Shown: one piece after another, positions 43,737-52,695 of the stretch
Position numbering within the stretch: position 1 is the first letter of the stretch
Layout: every line of letters begins with the position of its first letter
Source: Aquihabitans sp. G128
Lineage (GTDB): Bacteria; Actinomycetota; Acidimicrobiia; Acidimicrobiales; Iamiaceae
Reading direction: 5' to 3'
Assembly: GCF_019048865.1 (NCBI RefSeq)
Contig: NZ_CP077604.1
Span: 930,001 to 994,000, forward strand
DNA: 64,000 nt
Program-made: the position numbers and the translations under genes
The notes under the pieces: model-generated
Databases searched by the model: none
Seen by the model: only the letters and a program-made list of their open reading frames with translations
What the model was told of the DNA's origin: nothing

Positions 43737-44258
43737 ATGCAAGCAACGCTCCACACCAACCACGGTGACATCCGCATCACGCTCTTCGCCGACCAGGCGC
43801 CCAAGACCGTCGGCAGCTTCGTCGGCCTCGCCAAGGGCGAGCCCACCTGGCGGGACCTCGAGCTCGGCAAGACCCGGGACAAGCCCTTCTACGACGGCGT
43901 GATCTTCCACCGGGTCATCCCGGGCTTCATGATCCAGGGCGGCGATCCCACCGGCACCGGCACCGGCGGCCCCGGCTACGACTTCGACGACGAGATCGCC
44001 CCCGGCCTCGACTTCGCCACCCCGTACAAGCTGGCCATGGCCAACGCCGGCACCCGCGGCGGCAAGGGCACCAACGGCTCGCAGTTCTTCATCACCGTCG
44101 GCCCGACCCCGCACCTGCTCGGCAAGCACGCCATCTTCGGCGAGGTGGCCGACGACGAGAGCAAGCGCGTGGTCGACAGCATCGCGTCGACCCCCACGGC
44201 CCGCGGCGACCGCCCCGTCGACGAGGTCGTCATCAACTCCGTCACCATCGAGGACTGA
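43737..44258 (+). CDS. cyclophilin-type peptidyl-prolyl isomerase
   Basis: 173 aa from ATG 43737. Catalytic-site segments FHRVIPGFMIQGGDPTGTG and NGSQFFITVGPTPHL match the bacterial PpiA/B cyclophilins, with R and F/Q positions kept. The first 30 residues (HTNHGDIRITLFADQAPKTV) fit the N-terminal strand. There is no signal peptide, so it is cytoplasmic. Speeds up proline cis-trans steps in protein folding. It is 50 bp after the TetR stop and probably separate. Confidence 0.95.
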   Translation: MQATLHTNHGDIRITLFADQAPKTVGSFVGLAKGEPTWRDLELGKTRDKPFYDGVIFHRVIPGFMIQGGDPTGTGTGGPGYDFDDEIAPGLDFATPYKLAMANAGTRGGKGTNGSQFFITVGPTPHLLGKHAIFGEVADDESKRVVDSIASTPTARGDRPVDEVVINSVTIED

Positions 44259-44287
44259 GCGATCCTGGCTCCGGCAGCGCGCCGCTG

Positions 44288-45916
44288 ATGGAACTGAACC
44301 TGGCGGCCATCCACGAGGCACTGGCGACGGCGTTGGCTGATCGCCCGTGCCTCGTGTGGCGCGACCGCACCTGGACCTGGGCCGAGGTCACCGACCGCAC
44401 GCGCCGCCTGGCGTCGGTGCTCGCCGCCCACGGCATCGGCCGGAACCGCGACCTCGCCGACTGCGAGGGGTGGGAGTCGCCCCACGACCACGTGGCGCTC
44501 TACCTCCACAACTCCAACGCCTACCTCGAGGCCCAGCTGGCCGCGTCCAAGGCCGGCGCCGCGGCGTTCAACGTCAACTACCGCTACGTGGCCGACGAGC
44601 TGGCCTACCTGTTCCGGGACTCGGGCGCGGCGGCGATCGTCTACCACGGCGCCTTCGCCGCCACCCTGGCCGACGTGCTCCCACGGCTCGACCACCAGCC
44701 CTTGCTGGTCCGGGTCGACGACGGCTCGGGCGACGACCTGCTGCCGGGCGCGATCGACTACGAGGAGGCGATCGCCGGCGCCGCGAGCACCGAGCCGGTG
44801 GCCGAGTGGCGCCCGGACGACCTGTACGTCCTCTACACCGGCGGCACGACCGGGAACCCCAAGGGCGTGCTCTGGCGCCAGGCCGACTTCCTGGTGGCCG
44901 CCCTCGGCGTGCGTCGCAAGGACGGCACCGACTTCGAGTCGCTCGACGAGCTGGTGGGGCCGGCGCTCCGGCGCAACCTGGCGACCTTGCCCGCCCCGCC
45001 GCTCATGCACGGCGCGGCCATGTGGAACGCGCTCAGCACGTGGATCAGCGGCGGCACCATCGTCATCCAGGACACCGTCGACCGCCTCGACCCCGCCGAC
45101 GTGCTCGACACGTGCGAGCGCCACGGCGTGACCTCGCTGCTGATCGTGGGCGACGCGTTCGCCCGGCCGCTCCTCGACGAGCAGCGCCGCCAGCCGCGCG
45201 ACCTCTCGGCGCTGCGCTTCCTGCTCACCGGGGGCGCCATCCTGTCGCCGAGGCTGCGCGCCGAGCTGCTCGAGGTGGCGCCCCAGCTGCGCATCGTCGA
45301 CGTGCTGGGCTCGTCGGAGACGGGGCGCCAGGCCGTGGCCAACACCCGCGCCGGCGACGACCTCGGCCCCACCCGGTTCGAGCCGTCGGCGACCACCGCG
45401 GTGCTCGACGCCACGCTGAGCCGCCGGCTGGCGCCCGACGAGGCCGACATCGGCTGGTTGGCCCAGGGCGGCCGCATCCCCCGCGGCTACCTGGGCGACG
45501 AGGCGAAGACCCGAGCGACCTTCCCGGAGATCGCCGGCGAGCGCTGGGCCGTGGCCGGCGACCGGGCGGCCTGGCGGGCCGACGGGTCCATCGAGCTCCA
45601 CGGGCGGGAGTCGGTGACCATCAACACCGGGGGCGAGAAGGTCTTCGCCGAGGAGGTCGAGCAGGCCATCAAGCACCACCCCGGCGTCTACGACGCCCTC
45701 GTGGTCGGCCGCCCGAGCGAGCGCTGGGGCCAGGAGGTGGTGGCCGTCGTGGCCGTCCGCCCCGGAGCCGAGGTCGACCTCGAGGGGCTGCGCGAGGTCG
45801 CCGCCGCCCACCTGGCCCGCTACAAGCTGCCCAAGGACGTGGTCTTCCGGGACCGCATCTCCCGCAGCCCCAGCGGCAAGCCCGACTACGCCTGGGCCCG
45901 AGACCAGCTCGGCTGA
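44288..45916 (+). CDS. acyl-CoA synthetase (AMP-forming)
   Basis: 542 aa. The ANL superfamily motif YTGGTTGNPKG (A3) is near residue 190, GSSETG (A5) near 345, VAGDRAAWRADG (A8 hinge, usually GDxGxxDxDG) near 420, and the A10 lysine lies in PSGKPDY. Activates a carboxylic acid to its CoA thioester via the acyl-AMP. Of the FadD type in actinobacteria; chain length cannot be predicted. It starts 29 bp after the cyclophilin stop. Confidence 0.93.
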   Translation: MELNLAAIHEALATALADRPCLVWRDRTWTWAEVTDRTRRLASVLAAHGIGRNRDLADCEGWESPHDHVALYLHNSNAYLEAQLAASKAGAAAFNVNYRYVADELAYLFRDSGAAAIVYHGAFAATLADVLPRLDHQPLLVRVDDGSGDDLLPGAIDYEEAIAGAASTEPVAEWRPDDLYVLYTGGTTGNPKGVLWRQADFLVAALGVRRKDGTDFESLDELVGPALRRNLATLPAPPLMHGAAMWNALSTWISGGTIVIQDTVDRLDPADVLDTCERHGVTSLLIVGDAFARPLLDEQRRQPRDLSALRFLLTGGAILSPRLRAELLEVAPQLRIVDVLGSSETGRQAVANTRAGDDLGPTRFEPSATTAVLDATLSRRLAPDEADIGWLAQGGRIPRGYLGDEAKTRATFPEIAGERWAVAGDRAAWRADGSIELHGRESVTINTGGEKVFAEEVEQAIKHHPGVYDALVVGRPSERWGQEVVAVVAVRPGAEVDLEGLREVAAAHLARYKLPKDVVFRDRISRSPSGKPDYAWARDQLG

Positions 45917-46014
45917 GGCCGCAGCACGGCTCGCCCGAGGGGCTGGCCCCGGCGCCCGAGCGGGCGCTACCGTCTCAGGCCCGGCGGAACACCTGTTCTG
46001 GCGGCACCCCCGCC

Positions 46015-46911
46015 ATGCAGCAGCGCGTCGTCCCCCTCCCCTTCCCGATCGACCTCCCGGGCACGCTCTCCGCGCTCCGTCGCGGGGCGTACGACCCGTC
46101 CCTGCGCTTCGCCGCCGACGGCATCTGGCGGGCCTCTCGCTCCCCCGCCGGCCCGTCCACCGTGCGCCTCGTCCACCTGGGTGACCGGGTGGAGGCCACG
46201 GCCTGGGGCGAGGGGGCCGAGGCGGCGCTCGACGCCGTGCCCAGCCTGGTCGGCGTGCACGACGACGACGGCGGGTTCGACCCCCAGCACCCGGTCGTGG
46301 CCCGGCTGTGGCGCGACTTCAGCGATCGCCGCGTCCCCCGCTCGGGGGCCGTGACCGAGGCCCTGGTGGCGTCGGTCCTGGAGCAGCGGGTGACCACCTT
46401 CGAGGCGCGACGGGCCCAGACCCAGCTGGTGGCGCGGTGGGGCGAGGACGCGCCCGGCCCCACCGACCTGCGGCTGCCCCCCGACCCCGAGGTCCTGGCC
46501 GGCGTGGCGTACTACGACCTCCACGTGCTCGGGGTGGAGCGCAAGCGGGCCGACACCGTGCGCCGGGTGGCGGCCAACGCCCGCCGCCTCGACGCCCTGG
46601 GCATGCTCCCCGTGCCCGAGGCCCACCAGCGCCTGCTGCACACCACCGGCGTCGGCCCGTGGACGGCCGCCCAGGTGGCGCTGGTGGCCCTGGGCGACGC
46701 CGACGCCGTCTCGGTGGGCGACGCCCACATCCCGGCCGACGTCACCTACGCCCTCACCGGCGAGGCCGTCGACGACGACGACGCCCTCCTCGAGGTGCTC
46801 GAGCCGTTCGCCGGCCAGCGCGGCCGGGTGATCCGCCTCATCGGCGCCGCGGGCCTGCACGCCCCGCGCCACGGCCCCCGGTACGCCCCGAGGGACATCC
46901 GGGACCAGTAG
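46015..46911 (+). CDS. AlkA-type DNA-3-methyladenine glycosylase
   Basis: 298 aa from ATG 46015. A helix-hairpin-helix glycosylase: TTGVGPWTAAQVALVALGDA is the HhH region and the following DAVSVGDAHIP contains the catalytic Asp. Excises alkylated purines in base excision repair. The N-terminal 100 residues are the small beta domain seen in AlkA. A TACCGT box at 45969-45974 might serve as -10. A hairpin follows the stop. Confidence 0.9.
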   Translation: MQQRVVPLPFPIDLPGTLSALRRGAYDPSLRFAADGIWRASRSPAGPSTVRLVHLGDRVEATAWGEGAEAALDAVPSLVGVHDDDGGFDPQHPVVARLWRDFSDRRVPRSGAVTEALVASVLEQRVTTFEARRAQTQLVARWGEDAPGPTDLRLPPDPEVLAGVAYYDLHVLGVERKRADTVRRVAANARRLDALGMLPVPEAHQRLLHTTGVGPWTAAQVALVALGDADAVSVGDAHIPADVTYALTGEAVDDDDALLEVLEPFAGQRGRVIRLIGAAGLHAPRHGPRYAPRDIRDQ

Positions 46912-46924
46912 CCCGGCTGCCGAG

Positions 46925-46952
46925 CCTGTGGACAACTTCGGCAATCCACAGG
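46925..46952 (+). terminator. hairpin after AlkA-like gene
   Basis: Arms CCTGTGGA (46925-46932) and TCCACAGG (46945-46952), 12-nt loop, 14 nt past the stop. The left arm contains a TGTGGACAA string equal to a DnaA box in reverse; as part of a hairpin it is not taken as an origin. Confidence 0.45.
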
Positions 46953-46965
46953 GCGCCGCCACTCG

Positions 46966-46992
46966 TTGCGCACAGGCGATCCGTCGTACGTT
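46966..46992 (+). promoter_or_regulatory. promoter candidate for the 94-aa gene
   Basis: TTGCGC (46966-46971), 15-bp spacer, TACGTT (46987-46992), then AGGAGG-like site before ATG 47018. Confidence 0.35.
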
Positions 46993-47017
46993 GCTCCCAC
47001 GGACGAGAGGAGGCGCC

Positions 47018-47302
47018 ATGTCCAGCTACCAGGTGACCTTGAAGGACCGCACCACCGAGCGCATCGACGGTGCCGACGCCTACCAGCAGGAAGGGCAGAT
47101 GACGACGTTCTTCCAGACCGGCTCGGGCCGGAACGTGGTCGACACGTGGAGCACCCGGCTGGCCAGCTTCCGCACGTCGGAGGTCGTCATCATCCGCCGC
47201 CTCGACGCCGTCCCCGCCGAGCTCGCCGCCGTCGGCCCGTTCGCCGCCGAGCTCTTCGACGCCGCCCCCTTCGACGGCCGGGCCGAGCGCCGCAGCGCGT
47301 GA
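47018..47302 (+). CDS. small protein of unknown function (94 aa)
   Basis: ATG 47018 is preceded by GAGAGGAGG. MSSYQVTLKDRTTERIDGAD begins a predicted beta-rich, soluble protein (RNVVDTWSTRLASFRTSEVV) with an Ala-rich acidic C-terminus. The layout suggests a small metabolism- or stress-related protein, but no domain is recognised. It is the first of two short genes (next starts 54 bp on). Confidence 0.72.
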   Translation: MSSYQVTLKDRTTERIDGADAYQQEGQMTTFFQTGSGRNVVDTWSTRLASFRTSEVVIIRRLDAVPAELAAVGPFAAELFDAAPFDGRAERRSA

Positions 47303-47355
47303 GCGACCCCGCCCCGGTCCCCGCCCGCCCGGCCATCGTGCGCGATCCTGGGGCC

Positions 47356-47562
47356 ATGACCCTCACCGAGCCGGCGCCCGACACGCAGAGCTACACCTGC
47401 CCGCGCTGCCAGGACGACGTGGTCGAGGCCTGGTACGGGCCGTGCTCCTCCTGCCGGGCCCAGCTCCGGGCCGACCAGGGCGGGGAGGCCCGGGAGATCG
47501 TCCAGGAGGACTACGTCCCGAAGATGAACGTCACGCCCAACGCGGTGGCCACCAAGGACTGA
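47356..47562 (+). CDS. small zinc-ribbon-like protein (68 aa)
   Basis: ATG 47356. Two knuckles, CPRC and CSSC, 13 residues apart (YTCPRCQDDVVEAWYGPCSS) are the pattern of a zinc ribbon. The C-terminal part (EDYVPKMNVTPNAVATKD) is extended. Similar short proteins occur in actinobacteria, but I cannot name one. It could bind nucleic acid or another protein. It converges on the GT gene with 21 bp between stops. Confidence 0.75.
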   Translation: MTLTEPAPDTQSYTCPRCQDDVVEAWYGPCSSCRAQLRADQGGEAREIVQEDYVPKMNVTPNAVATKD

Positions 47563-47583
47563 CGTCCCGGCCGGCGGCGCCCG

Positions 47584-49233
47584 TCAGCGGGCCGCCGGCT
47601 CCAGGACCACCACGCCGGCCTGCTCGAAGGCGTCGGTGGGCTGGGTCAACGTCTGGGGCACCCGCTTCTCGCCGAGGGCCTCGAGCACCTTCGGACAGAT
47701 GGCCCGGTGGGTGGTGTAGTTGAGGCTGTACACGAAGAAGATGCGGTGGCCCTCGGCCCGGGCCAGCAACTTGGTCGCGAAGGCGCGGGGATCGGCCTTG
47801 GCCAGCTGCTCCTTGTAGTCCACCCAGTCGACCCGCTCGGGGCGGCGGAAGGCCGGGTACGTCACCTGGTCGAACTCCTCGCCCAGCAGGCGAGAGCCCG
47901 ACGGGCCGAGCTGGTCCGGGCAGTAGACGACGACGTCGCCGGCCTGCCCGGCGGCCTGGATGGCCTGCACCGACCGACGGGCGTCGGTGCGGTCGGTGAC
48001 CACGTTGCGGACGCCGCCGATGCCGCCCAGCAGCAACAGCACGGCCAGCGCGCCGACCACGATGGGCCGGCTGCGCAGGCGGTCGACGCCCAGGCCGGCC
48101 AGCACGATGACGAACGGGAAGATGACGGCTGCGTAGCGGCTGGCGTAGGTGGCCCCGGTGGCGTAGCCGACGACCTCGGCGATGGCCATGGTGCCGATCA
48201 CGAGGATGGCATAGGGCCGCGCCTCCACCCGGCTGCGCAGGTCGAGGTCGACGTCGAAGCGGCTGGCGGTGGCCTTGCCCAGCACGCCGAGCAGCACCGC
48301 GATGCCGAGCAGCCAGCCCAGCATGGTGGCCTCCGCCTGGGGCCCGCCGCCGAAGTCGGCCAGGGTGAACATCACCATCTCGGTGGGCCGCACGGGGCGG
48401 GCCCACGGCGTGCCGGTGTGGGCGCCCTGGTAGAGCAACGTCGGGAGCCACGGCAGGAAGGTCAAGCCGCCGACCACCAGCGCCCCGATCACCCGGACGG
48501 TGGCGCCATAGGCGTCGTGGCGTCCGTCCTTGCGCGCACGCCAGCCGTGCACGAGCAGGCCGATGCCGGCCGCGGCGAGGAACCACATGGCCCAGTAGTG
48601 GGTCCAGAGCAGCAGCCCGGTGATCGCGGCGATGGCAGCGAGCCGCCCCGGGGTGGGGCGCCGCAGGCCGTCGTCGACCAGCAGCCAACCGGCCAGGGCG
48701 AGGACCGACAGCATGGCGTACATGCGCGTCTCGGTGCCGTAGCGGATGGCGAAGGGCGACAGGGCGAGGAGGGCCACGGTGTAGACGGCCACGCGGGTGC
48801 CGCCGATGCGCCGGGCCGCCACCCAGGCCAGGGGGAACAGCGCCAGCGACCAGAGGCCCGAGAAGGCCCGCACCGCCACCGAGCCCTCGCCGAACGCGTC
48901 CATCCACCCGTGGAGGAGCACGTAGTACAGCGGCGGGTGCCCGTCCATCTTCAGCGCGGCGGGGATGTCGCCCAGCGGGAGGCGGGCGATGTTCACGCTC
49001 AGCGCCTCGTCGAGCCAGAGCGGCGACCGGGTGACGAAGCGCAGCACGACCCCGGCGAGGACCGCACCGACCACCAGGGCCCGCACGGCCCACACCCAAC
49101 GACCCCAGCCGGCGTCGACCGCCAGCGGGTCGCCAGCAGGGGTCGCGTCGGCCAGCGGCTCGGCTCCCGGGTCGACCTCGTGGTGCTCGTCGGGGTCCCC
49201 CGCCGGGACCGTTCGTTCCTCGGCGGTGGTCAC
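47584..49233 (-). CDS. GT-C membrane glycosyltransferase (PMT/ArnT-like)
   Basis: 549 aa from GTG 49233, chosen for the TAGCGT box 8 nt upstream. After TM1 the first external loop carries SPLWLDEALSVN, with the D-E pair that marks GT-C enzymes; KMDGHPPLYYVLLHG follows. About ten or more hydrophobic segments (for example ALSPFAIRYGTETRMYAML) follow and the C-terminal ~130 residues are soluble. These enzymes move a sugar from a polyprenyl-phosphate donor to protein or glycan outside the membrane. It is divergent from the FAD oxidoreductase gene. Confidence 0.88.
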   Translation of the reverse strand: MTTAEERTVPAGDPDEHHEVDPGAEPLADATPAGDPLAVDAGWGRWVWAVRALVVGAVLAGVVLRFVTRSPLWLDEALSVNIARLPLGDIPAALKMDGHPPLYYVLLHGWMDAFGEGSVAVRAFSGLWSLALFPLAWVAARRIGGTRVAVYTVALLALSPFAIRYGTETRMYAMLSVLALAGWLLVDDGLRRPTPGRLAAIAAITGLLLWTHYWAMWFLAAAGIGLLVHGWRARKDGRHDAYGATVRVIGALVVGGLTFLPWLPTLLYQGAHTGTPWARPVRPTEMVMFTLADFGGGPQAEATMLGWLLGIAVLLGVLGKATASRFDVDLDLRSRVEARPYAILVIGTMAIAEVVGYATGATYASRYAAVIFPFVIVLAGLGVDRLRSRPIVVGALAVLLLLGGIGGVRNVVTDRTDARRSVQAIQAAGQAGDVVVYCPDQLGPSGSRLLGEEFDQVTYPAFRRPERVDWVDYKEQLAKADPRAFATKLLARAEGHRIFFVYSLNYTTHRAICPKVLEALGEKRVPQTLTQPTDAFEQAGVVVLEPAAR

Positions 49234-49241
49234 GGGCGGCG

Positions 49242-49247
49242 ACGCTA
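49242..49247 (-). promoter_or_regulatory. -10 box, leaderless GT gene
   Basis: TAGCGT on the minus strand, 8 nt before GTG 49233. Confidence 0.55.
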
Positions 49248-49445
49248 CCGCTCGCCGCCCAAGCGCCCAAAGCACCCCGACCGGACAGGCGCCGATGATG
49301 CGGCCCGGGGCCCACCGGTCCGGTAGTTTCGGACGGTCGCGTGCCGCGCGCCGACCCCCTGGACCGCCGAGTCGGACCGGAGGGCGCGAGGACCACGCCG
49401 AACCCTTCTCCCCTTCCCACGCTCGACAAGGACGGTCCCCGCACG

Positions 49446-51047
49446 ATGTCCGAACACGCCGCCGACACCCCCGACGCCACCGAGGCCAGCGAGGCGGGCA
49501 CCGCGCCCGGCACGCCGGCGCACGAGGTGGTCGTCATCGGCGCCGGGCCGGCGGGGCTCACCGCCGCCTTCCAGTTCCACAAGCACGGCATCAGCTCCAC
49601 CATCCTCGAGGCCGACGACATGGTGGGCGGCATCTCCCGGACCGCCCAGAAGGACGGCTGGCGCTTCGACATCGGCGGCCACCGGTTCTTCACCAAGGTC
49701 CAGCCGGTCGAGGACCTCTGGCACGAGATCCTCCCGGACGAGGACTTCCTGATGCGGCCTCGCAAGAGCCGGATCTTCTACAACGGCAAGTACTTCGACT
49801 ACCCGATCAAGGCCGTCAACGCCCTCAAGAACCTCGGGCCGATCGAGGCGGTGCTCTGCGTGGGCTCCTACGTCTCGGCGCGCGTCCGGCCGCCGAAGGA
49901 CCAGACGAACTACGAGGGCTGGCTGGTGGCCCGCTTCGGCTGGCGGCTCTACCGCACCTTCTTCAAGACCTACACCGAGAAGCTCTGGGGCGTCCCGGTC
50001 AGCGAGATGCCGGCCGACTGGGCCGCCCAGCGGGTGAAGGGGCTGTCGCTCGGCAACGCCATCGTCAACGCCCTCACGCCGAAGCGGAACCAGAAGGAGA
50101 TCACCTCGCTCATCGAGGAGTTCCAGTACCCGAAGTACGGGCCCGGGATGATGTGGGAGACGTGCCGCGACAAGGTGGTCGACCAGGGCTCCACCGTCAC
50201 CATGGAGACCACGGTCACCAAGGTGCGCCACGCCGACGGCAAGGCCTTCAGCGTCGAGTCCACCGACCGCGACGGCGTGGTCACCGCCCACCCGGCCACC
50301 GAGGTCATCTCCTCGATGCCGATCTCGCACCTGCTCGAGGCCATGGACCCGCCGGTGCCGGCCCAGATCAAGGCCGCCGCCGAGGACCTGCGCTACCGCG
50401 ACTACCTCATCGTCGCCGTGGTGCTGCCCGAGGCGCTCGTCGACTTCGACGACAACTGGATCTACATCCACGACCCCAAGGTCCGCACCATGCGCATCCA
50501 GAACTTCGGTTCCTGGTCGCCGTACATGGTCAAGGAGGGGCGCAACACCCTGGGCCTCGAGTACACGGTCTGGGAGGGCGACGACGAGTGGAACGCCGAC
50601 GACGCCTGGCTCGTCGAGCGGGCCAAGAGGGAGCTCGAGCAGCTCGGGCTGGCCAAGGTCGGCCAGGTCGAGGAGGGCTACGTCGTCCGCCAGCCCAAGG
50701 CCTATCCGATCTACGACGAGCGCTACCGCGCCAACGTCGACGTGCTGCGCGGCTGGCTCTCCGAGCACGCCAGCAACGTGCACCCCGTGGGGCGCAACGG
50801 CATGTTCCGGTACAACAACCAGGACCACTCGATGTTCACCGCCATGCTGACGGTGGAGAACATCGCCACCGGCACCACCCACGACGTCTGGGAGGTCAAC
50901 GTGGAGGAGGAGTACCACGAGGAGGCCACCAGCCGGGTGAAGGAGCGGGTCCCCGGCAGCCACGGCACCGGCCGCGACGCCCCGGTGATCGCCCGGGCCA
51001 CCATCGAGGCCGCTCGCGCCAAGTCCGCGGATGAGCCTGCGGGCTGA
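49446..51047 (+). CDS. FAD/NAD(P)-binding oxidoreductase (amine-oxidase/PPO-like)
   Basis: 533 aa from ATG 49446; an in-frame GTG at 49341 (568 aa) is possible because a TAGTTT box at 49324 lies before it. Dinucleotide fold VVIGAGPAGLTAAFQFHKHG near 36-55 and GGHRFFTK further on. It resembles protoporphyrinogen-oxidase/UDP-galactopyranose-mutase-like flavoproteins often found beside surface-glycan genes. It overlaps the next GT gene by 17 bp, so it is cotranscribed with it. The reaction is unknown; sugar or lipid modification is an inference. Confidence 0.88.
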   Translation: MSEHAADTPDATEASEAGTAPGTPAHEVVVIGAGPAGLTAAFQFHKHGISSTILEADDMVGGISRTAQKDGWRFDIGGHRFFTKVQPVEDLWHEILPDEDFLMRPRKSRIFYNGKYFDYPIKAVNALKNLGPIEAVLCVGSYVSARVRPPKDQTNYEGWLVARFGWRLYRTFFKTYTEKLWGVPVSEMPADWAAQRVKGLSLGNAIVNALTPKRNQKEITSLIEEFQYPKYGPGMMWETCRDKVVDQGSTVTMETTVTKVRHADGKAFSVESTDRDGVVTAHPATEVISSMPISHLLEAMDPPVPAQIKAAAEDLRYRDYLIVAVVLPEALVDFDDNWIYIHDPKVRTMRIQNFGSWSPYMVKEGRNTLGLEYTVWEGDDEWNADDAWLVERAKRELEQLGLAKVGQVEEGYVVRQPKAYPIYDERYRANVDVLRGWLSEHASNVHPVGRNGMFRYNNQDHSMFTAMLTVENIATGTTHDVWEVNVEEEYHEEATSRVKERVPGSHGTGRDAPVIARATIEAARAKSADEPAG

Positions 51048-52695
51048 CGAGCCCGACGGGGCTCCGGGCACACCCGGAGCCGCACCCCCCGCCGAGCCCG
51101 AACCCCGCACCGCCGCCCTCCCCGAGGGGGGCGGTGCCTCCGAGGTGGCCGACGAGCCACCGTTCGCACCACGGGCTCCGTGGTTCACGCCGGCCCTCGC
51201 GCTGGTGGCCCTCGCGGGCCTCGGGCTGCGCACCTGGCACCTGCTCGCCTCCCGGGTCGACCGCGTCCCGGTCTTCGAACAGGGCGACGCCTTCTGGTAC
51301 AGCACCGTCGCCATCAACCTCGGCGACGGCCGCCTGTTCCGCAACCTCTTCACCGGCAGCCCCACGGCCGACCACCCGCCGCTCACCGTGCTCCTCCTCG
51401 GCCCGACGTCGTGGCTCTTCGGGACCAGCACGTTCGCCCAGCGGGTCACGATGGTGGTCCTCGGCACGGCCACCATCGCCGTGGTGGGCCTCGCCGTGCG
51501 GAACCTGGCCGGCCCCCGGGCGGGGATCGCCGCCGCTGCGGTCGCCGCGCTGGCGCCGGCGCTGTGGGTGAACGACGTCCTGGTCATGAGCGAGACCCCC
51601 ACCGCACTGGTGGTCGCGCTGGTGCTCTGGGCCGGCATCGCGCTGTCGCGGCGTCCGAGCCTCCGCCTCGCCGCCGTCGCCGGCGCCCTGTGCGGCCTCG
51701 CCGCGCTGTCGCGGGCCGAGACGGGGCTGTTCCTGCCGCTCATGGTGTGGCCGCTCGTGGCGCTGGCTCGCCCGCTGCCCGCCGCACAGCGCCTCCGGCT
51801 GGCCGGTGCCGCCACCCTCGCCACCCTGGTGGTGCTCGCCCCGTGGACGCTGCTCAACCTCGGTCGGTTCGAAGAGCCGGTGGCGATCTCCACCAACGAC
51901 GGCCTGACGCTGGCGGGCGCCAACTGCGCCGAGACCTACCACGGCGCCATCACCGGCGGCTGGACGCTCACCCCGTGCGTGGTCGACGGCTACGCCCGCA
52001 TCGAGGCGGCGAAGCCGGATCCGGCGCCGGCCCTGCCGGCGGGCACCGACCCGAACCGGCCCTGCGGCGATCCCGAGCAGCACCGGCTCCCCTGCCTGGA
52101 CCCGTCGCAGGTGTCGAAGGTGCTGCGCCAGCAGGGCACCCGGTACGTCCGCGCCCACCTCGGCGACCTGCCGAAGGTGGTCGCGGTGCGCAACGCCCGG
52201 GTGTGGGGCCTCTACGGCCTCGACCAGGCGATCGGCACCGGGAGCAACGAGGGGCGCACGCCGTGGGTGACGCGCCTGGGCTTCCAGGTGACCTGGCTGC
52301 TGGTGCCCTTCACGGTGGCCGGCGCCGTGCTCCTGCGACGGCGCGGCACCACGGTGGTGCCGTTCGTGGCGTCGGTGGCGATCGTGGTCGTGGTGTCCAC
52401 GGCCTTCTACGGGCTGGTGCGGTTCCGGCTCCCCTACGACGTCGCCTCGTGCTTCCTGGCCGGGGTGGCCATCGCTGCGGTGTGGGACCGGCTCAGCCCG
52501 CCGCTGGTCGTCGCGCGCCGCCGATCCCAGCGGGCCCTGATGCCGTTGGCGGTCACGATCGCCATCGACTCGGTGATGATCCGCGCCGACATCTTCGAGG
52601 TGCCCTCGGCCCGATCGACGAAGGTGATGGGGACCTCGACGATCTTGAGGTCCGCCTGCACCATGCGGTGGGCCAGCTCGCTCATGAAGGCGTAG
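51031..52695 (+). CDS. GT-C membrane glycosyltransferase; 3' end abnormal
   Basis: As read, 554 aa from ATG 51031, running 262 bp into the convergent DPM-synthase gene. Homology ends near residue 495 (CFLAGVAIAAVWDRLSPP). One extra base between 52496 and 52537 would let it stop at TGA 52538-52540 (502 aa). External-loop motifs FEQGDAFWYSTVA and TADHPPLTVLLLG are GT-C type; STNDGLTLAGANCAETYHGA, then a GGW, is shared with the C-terminal half of the 884-aa fusion. Roughly eight to ten membrane segments. Likely a polyprenyl-phosphate sugar transferase. Confidence 0.82.
   Translation: MSLRADEPDGAPGTPGAAPPAEPEPRTAALPEGGGASEVADEPPFAPRAPWFTPALALVALAGLGLRTWHLLASRVDRVPVFEQGDAFWYSTVAINLGDGRLFRNLFTGSPTADHPPLTVLLLGPTSWLFGTSTFAQRVTMVVLGTATIAVVGLAVRNLAGPRAGIAAAAVAALAPALWVNDVLVMSETPTALVVALVLWAGIALSRRPSLRLAAVAGALCGLAALSRAETGLFLPLMVWPLVALARPLPAAQRLRLAGAATLATLVVLAPWTLLNLGRFEEPVAISTNDGLTLAGANCAETYHGAITGGWTLTPCVVDGYARIEAAKPDPAPALPAGTDPNRPCGDPEQHRLPCLDPSQVSKVLRQQGTRYVRAHLGDLPKVVAVRNARVWGLYGLDQAIGTGSNEGRTPWVTRLGFQVTWLLVPFTVAGAVLLRRRGTTVVPFVASVAIVVVVSTAFYGLVRFRLPYDVASCFLAGVAIAAVWDRLSPPLVVARRRSQRALMPLAVTIAIDSVMIRADIFEVPSARSTKVMGTSTILRSACTMRWASSLMKA

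Noticed and set aside
46927..46935. DnaA box TGTGGACAA as an origin
   Set aside because: Single box inside a hairpin, no dnaA, dnaN or parAB genes, no box cluster.
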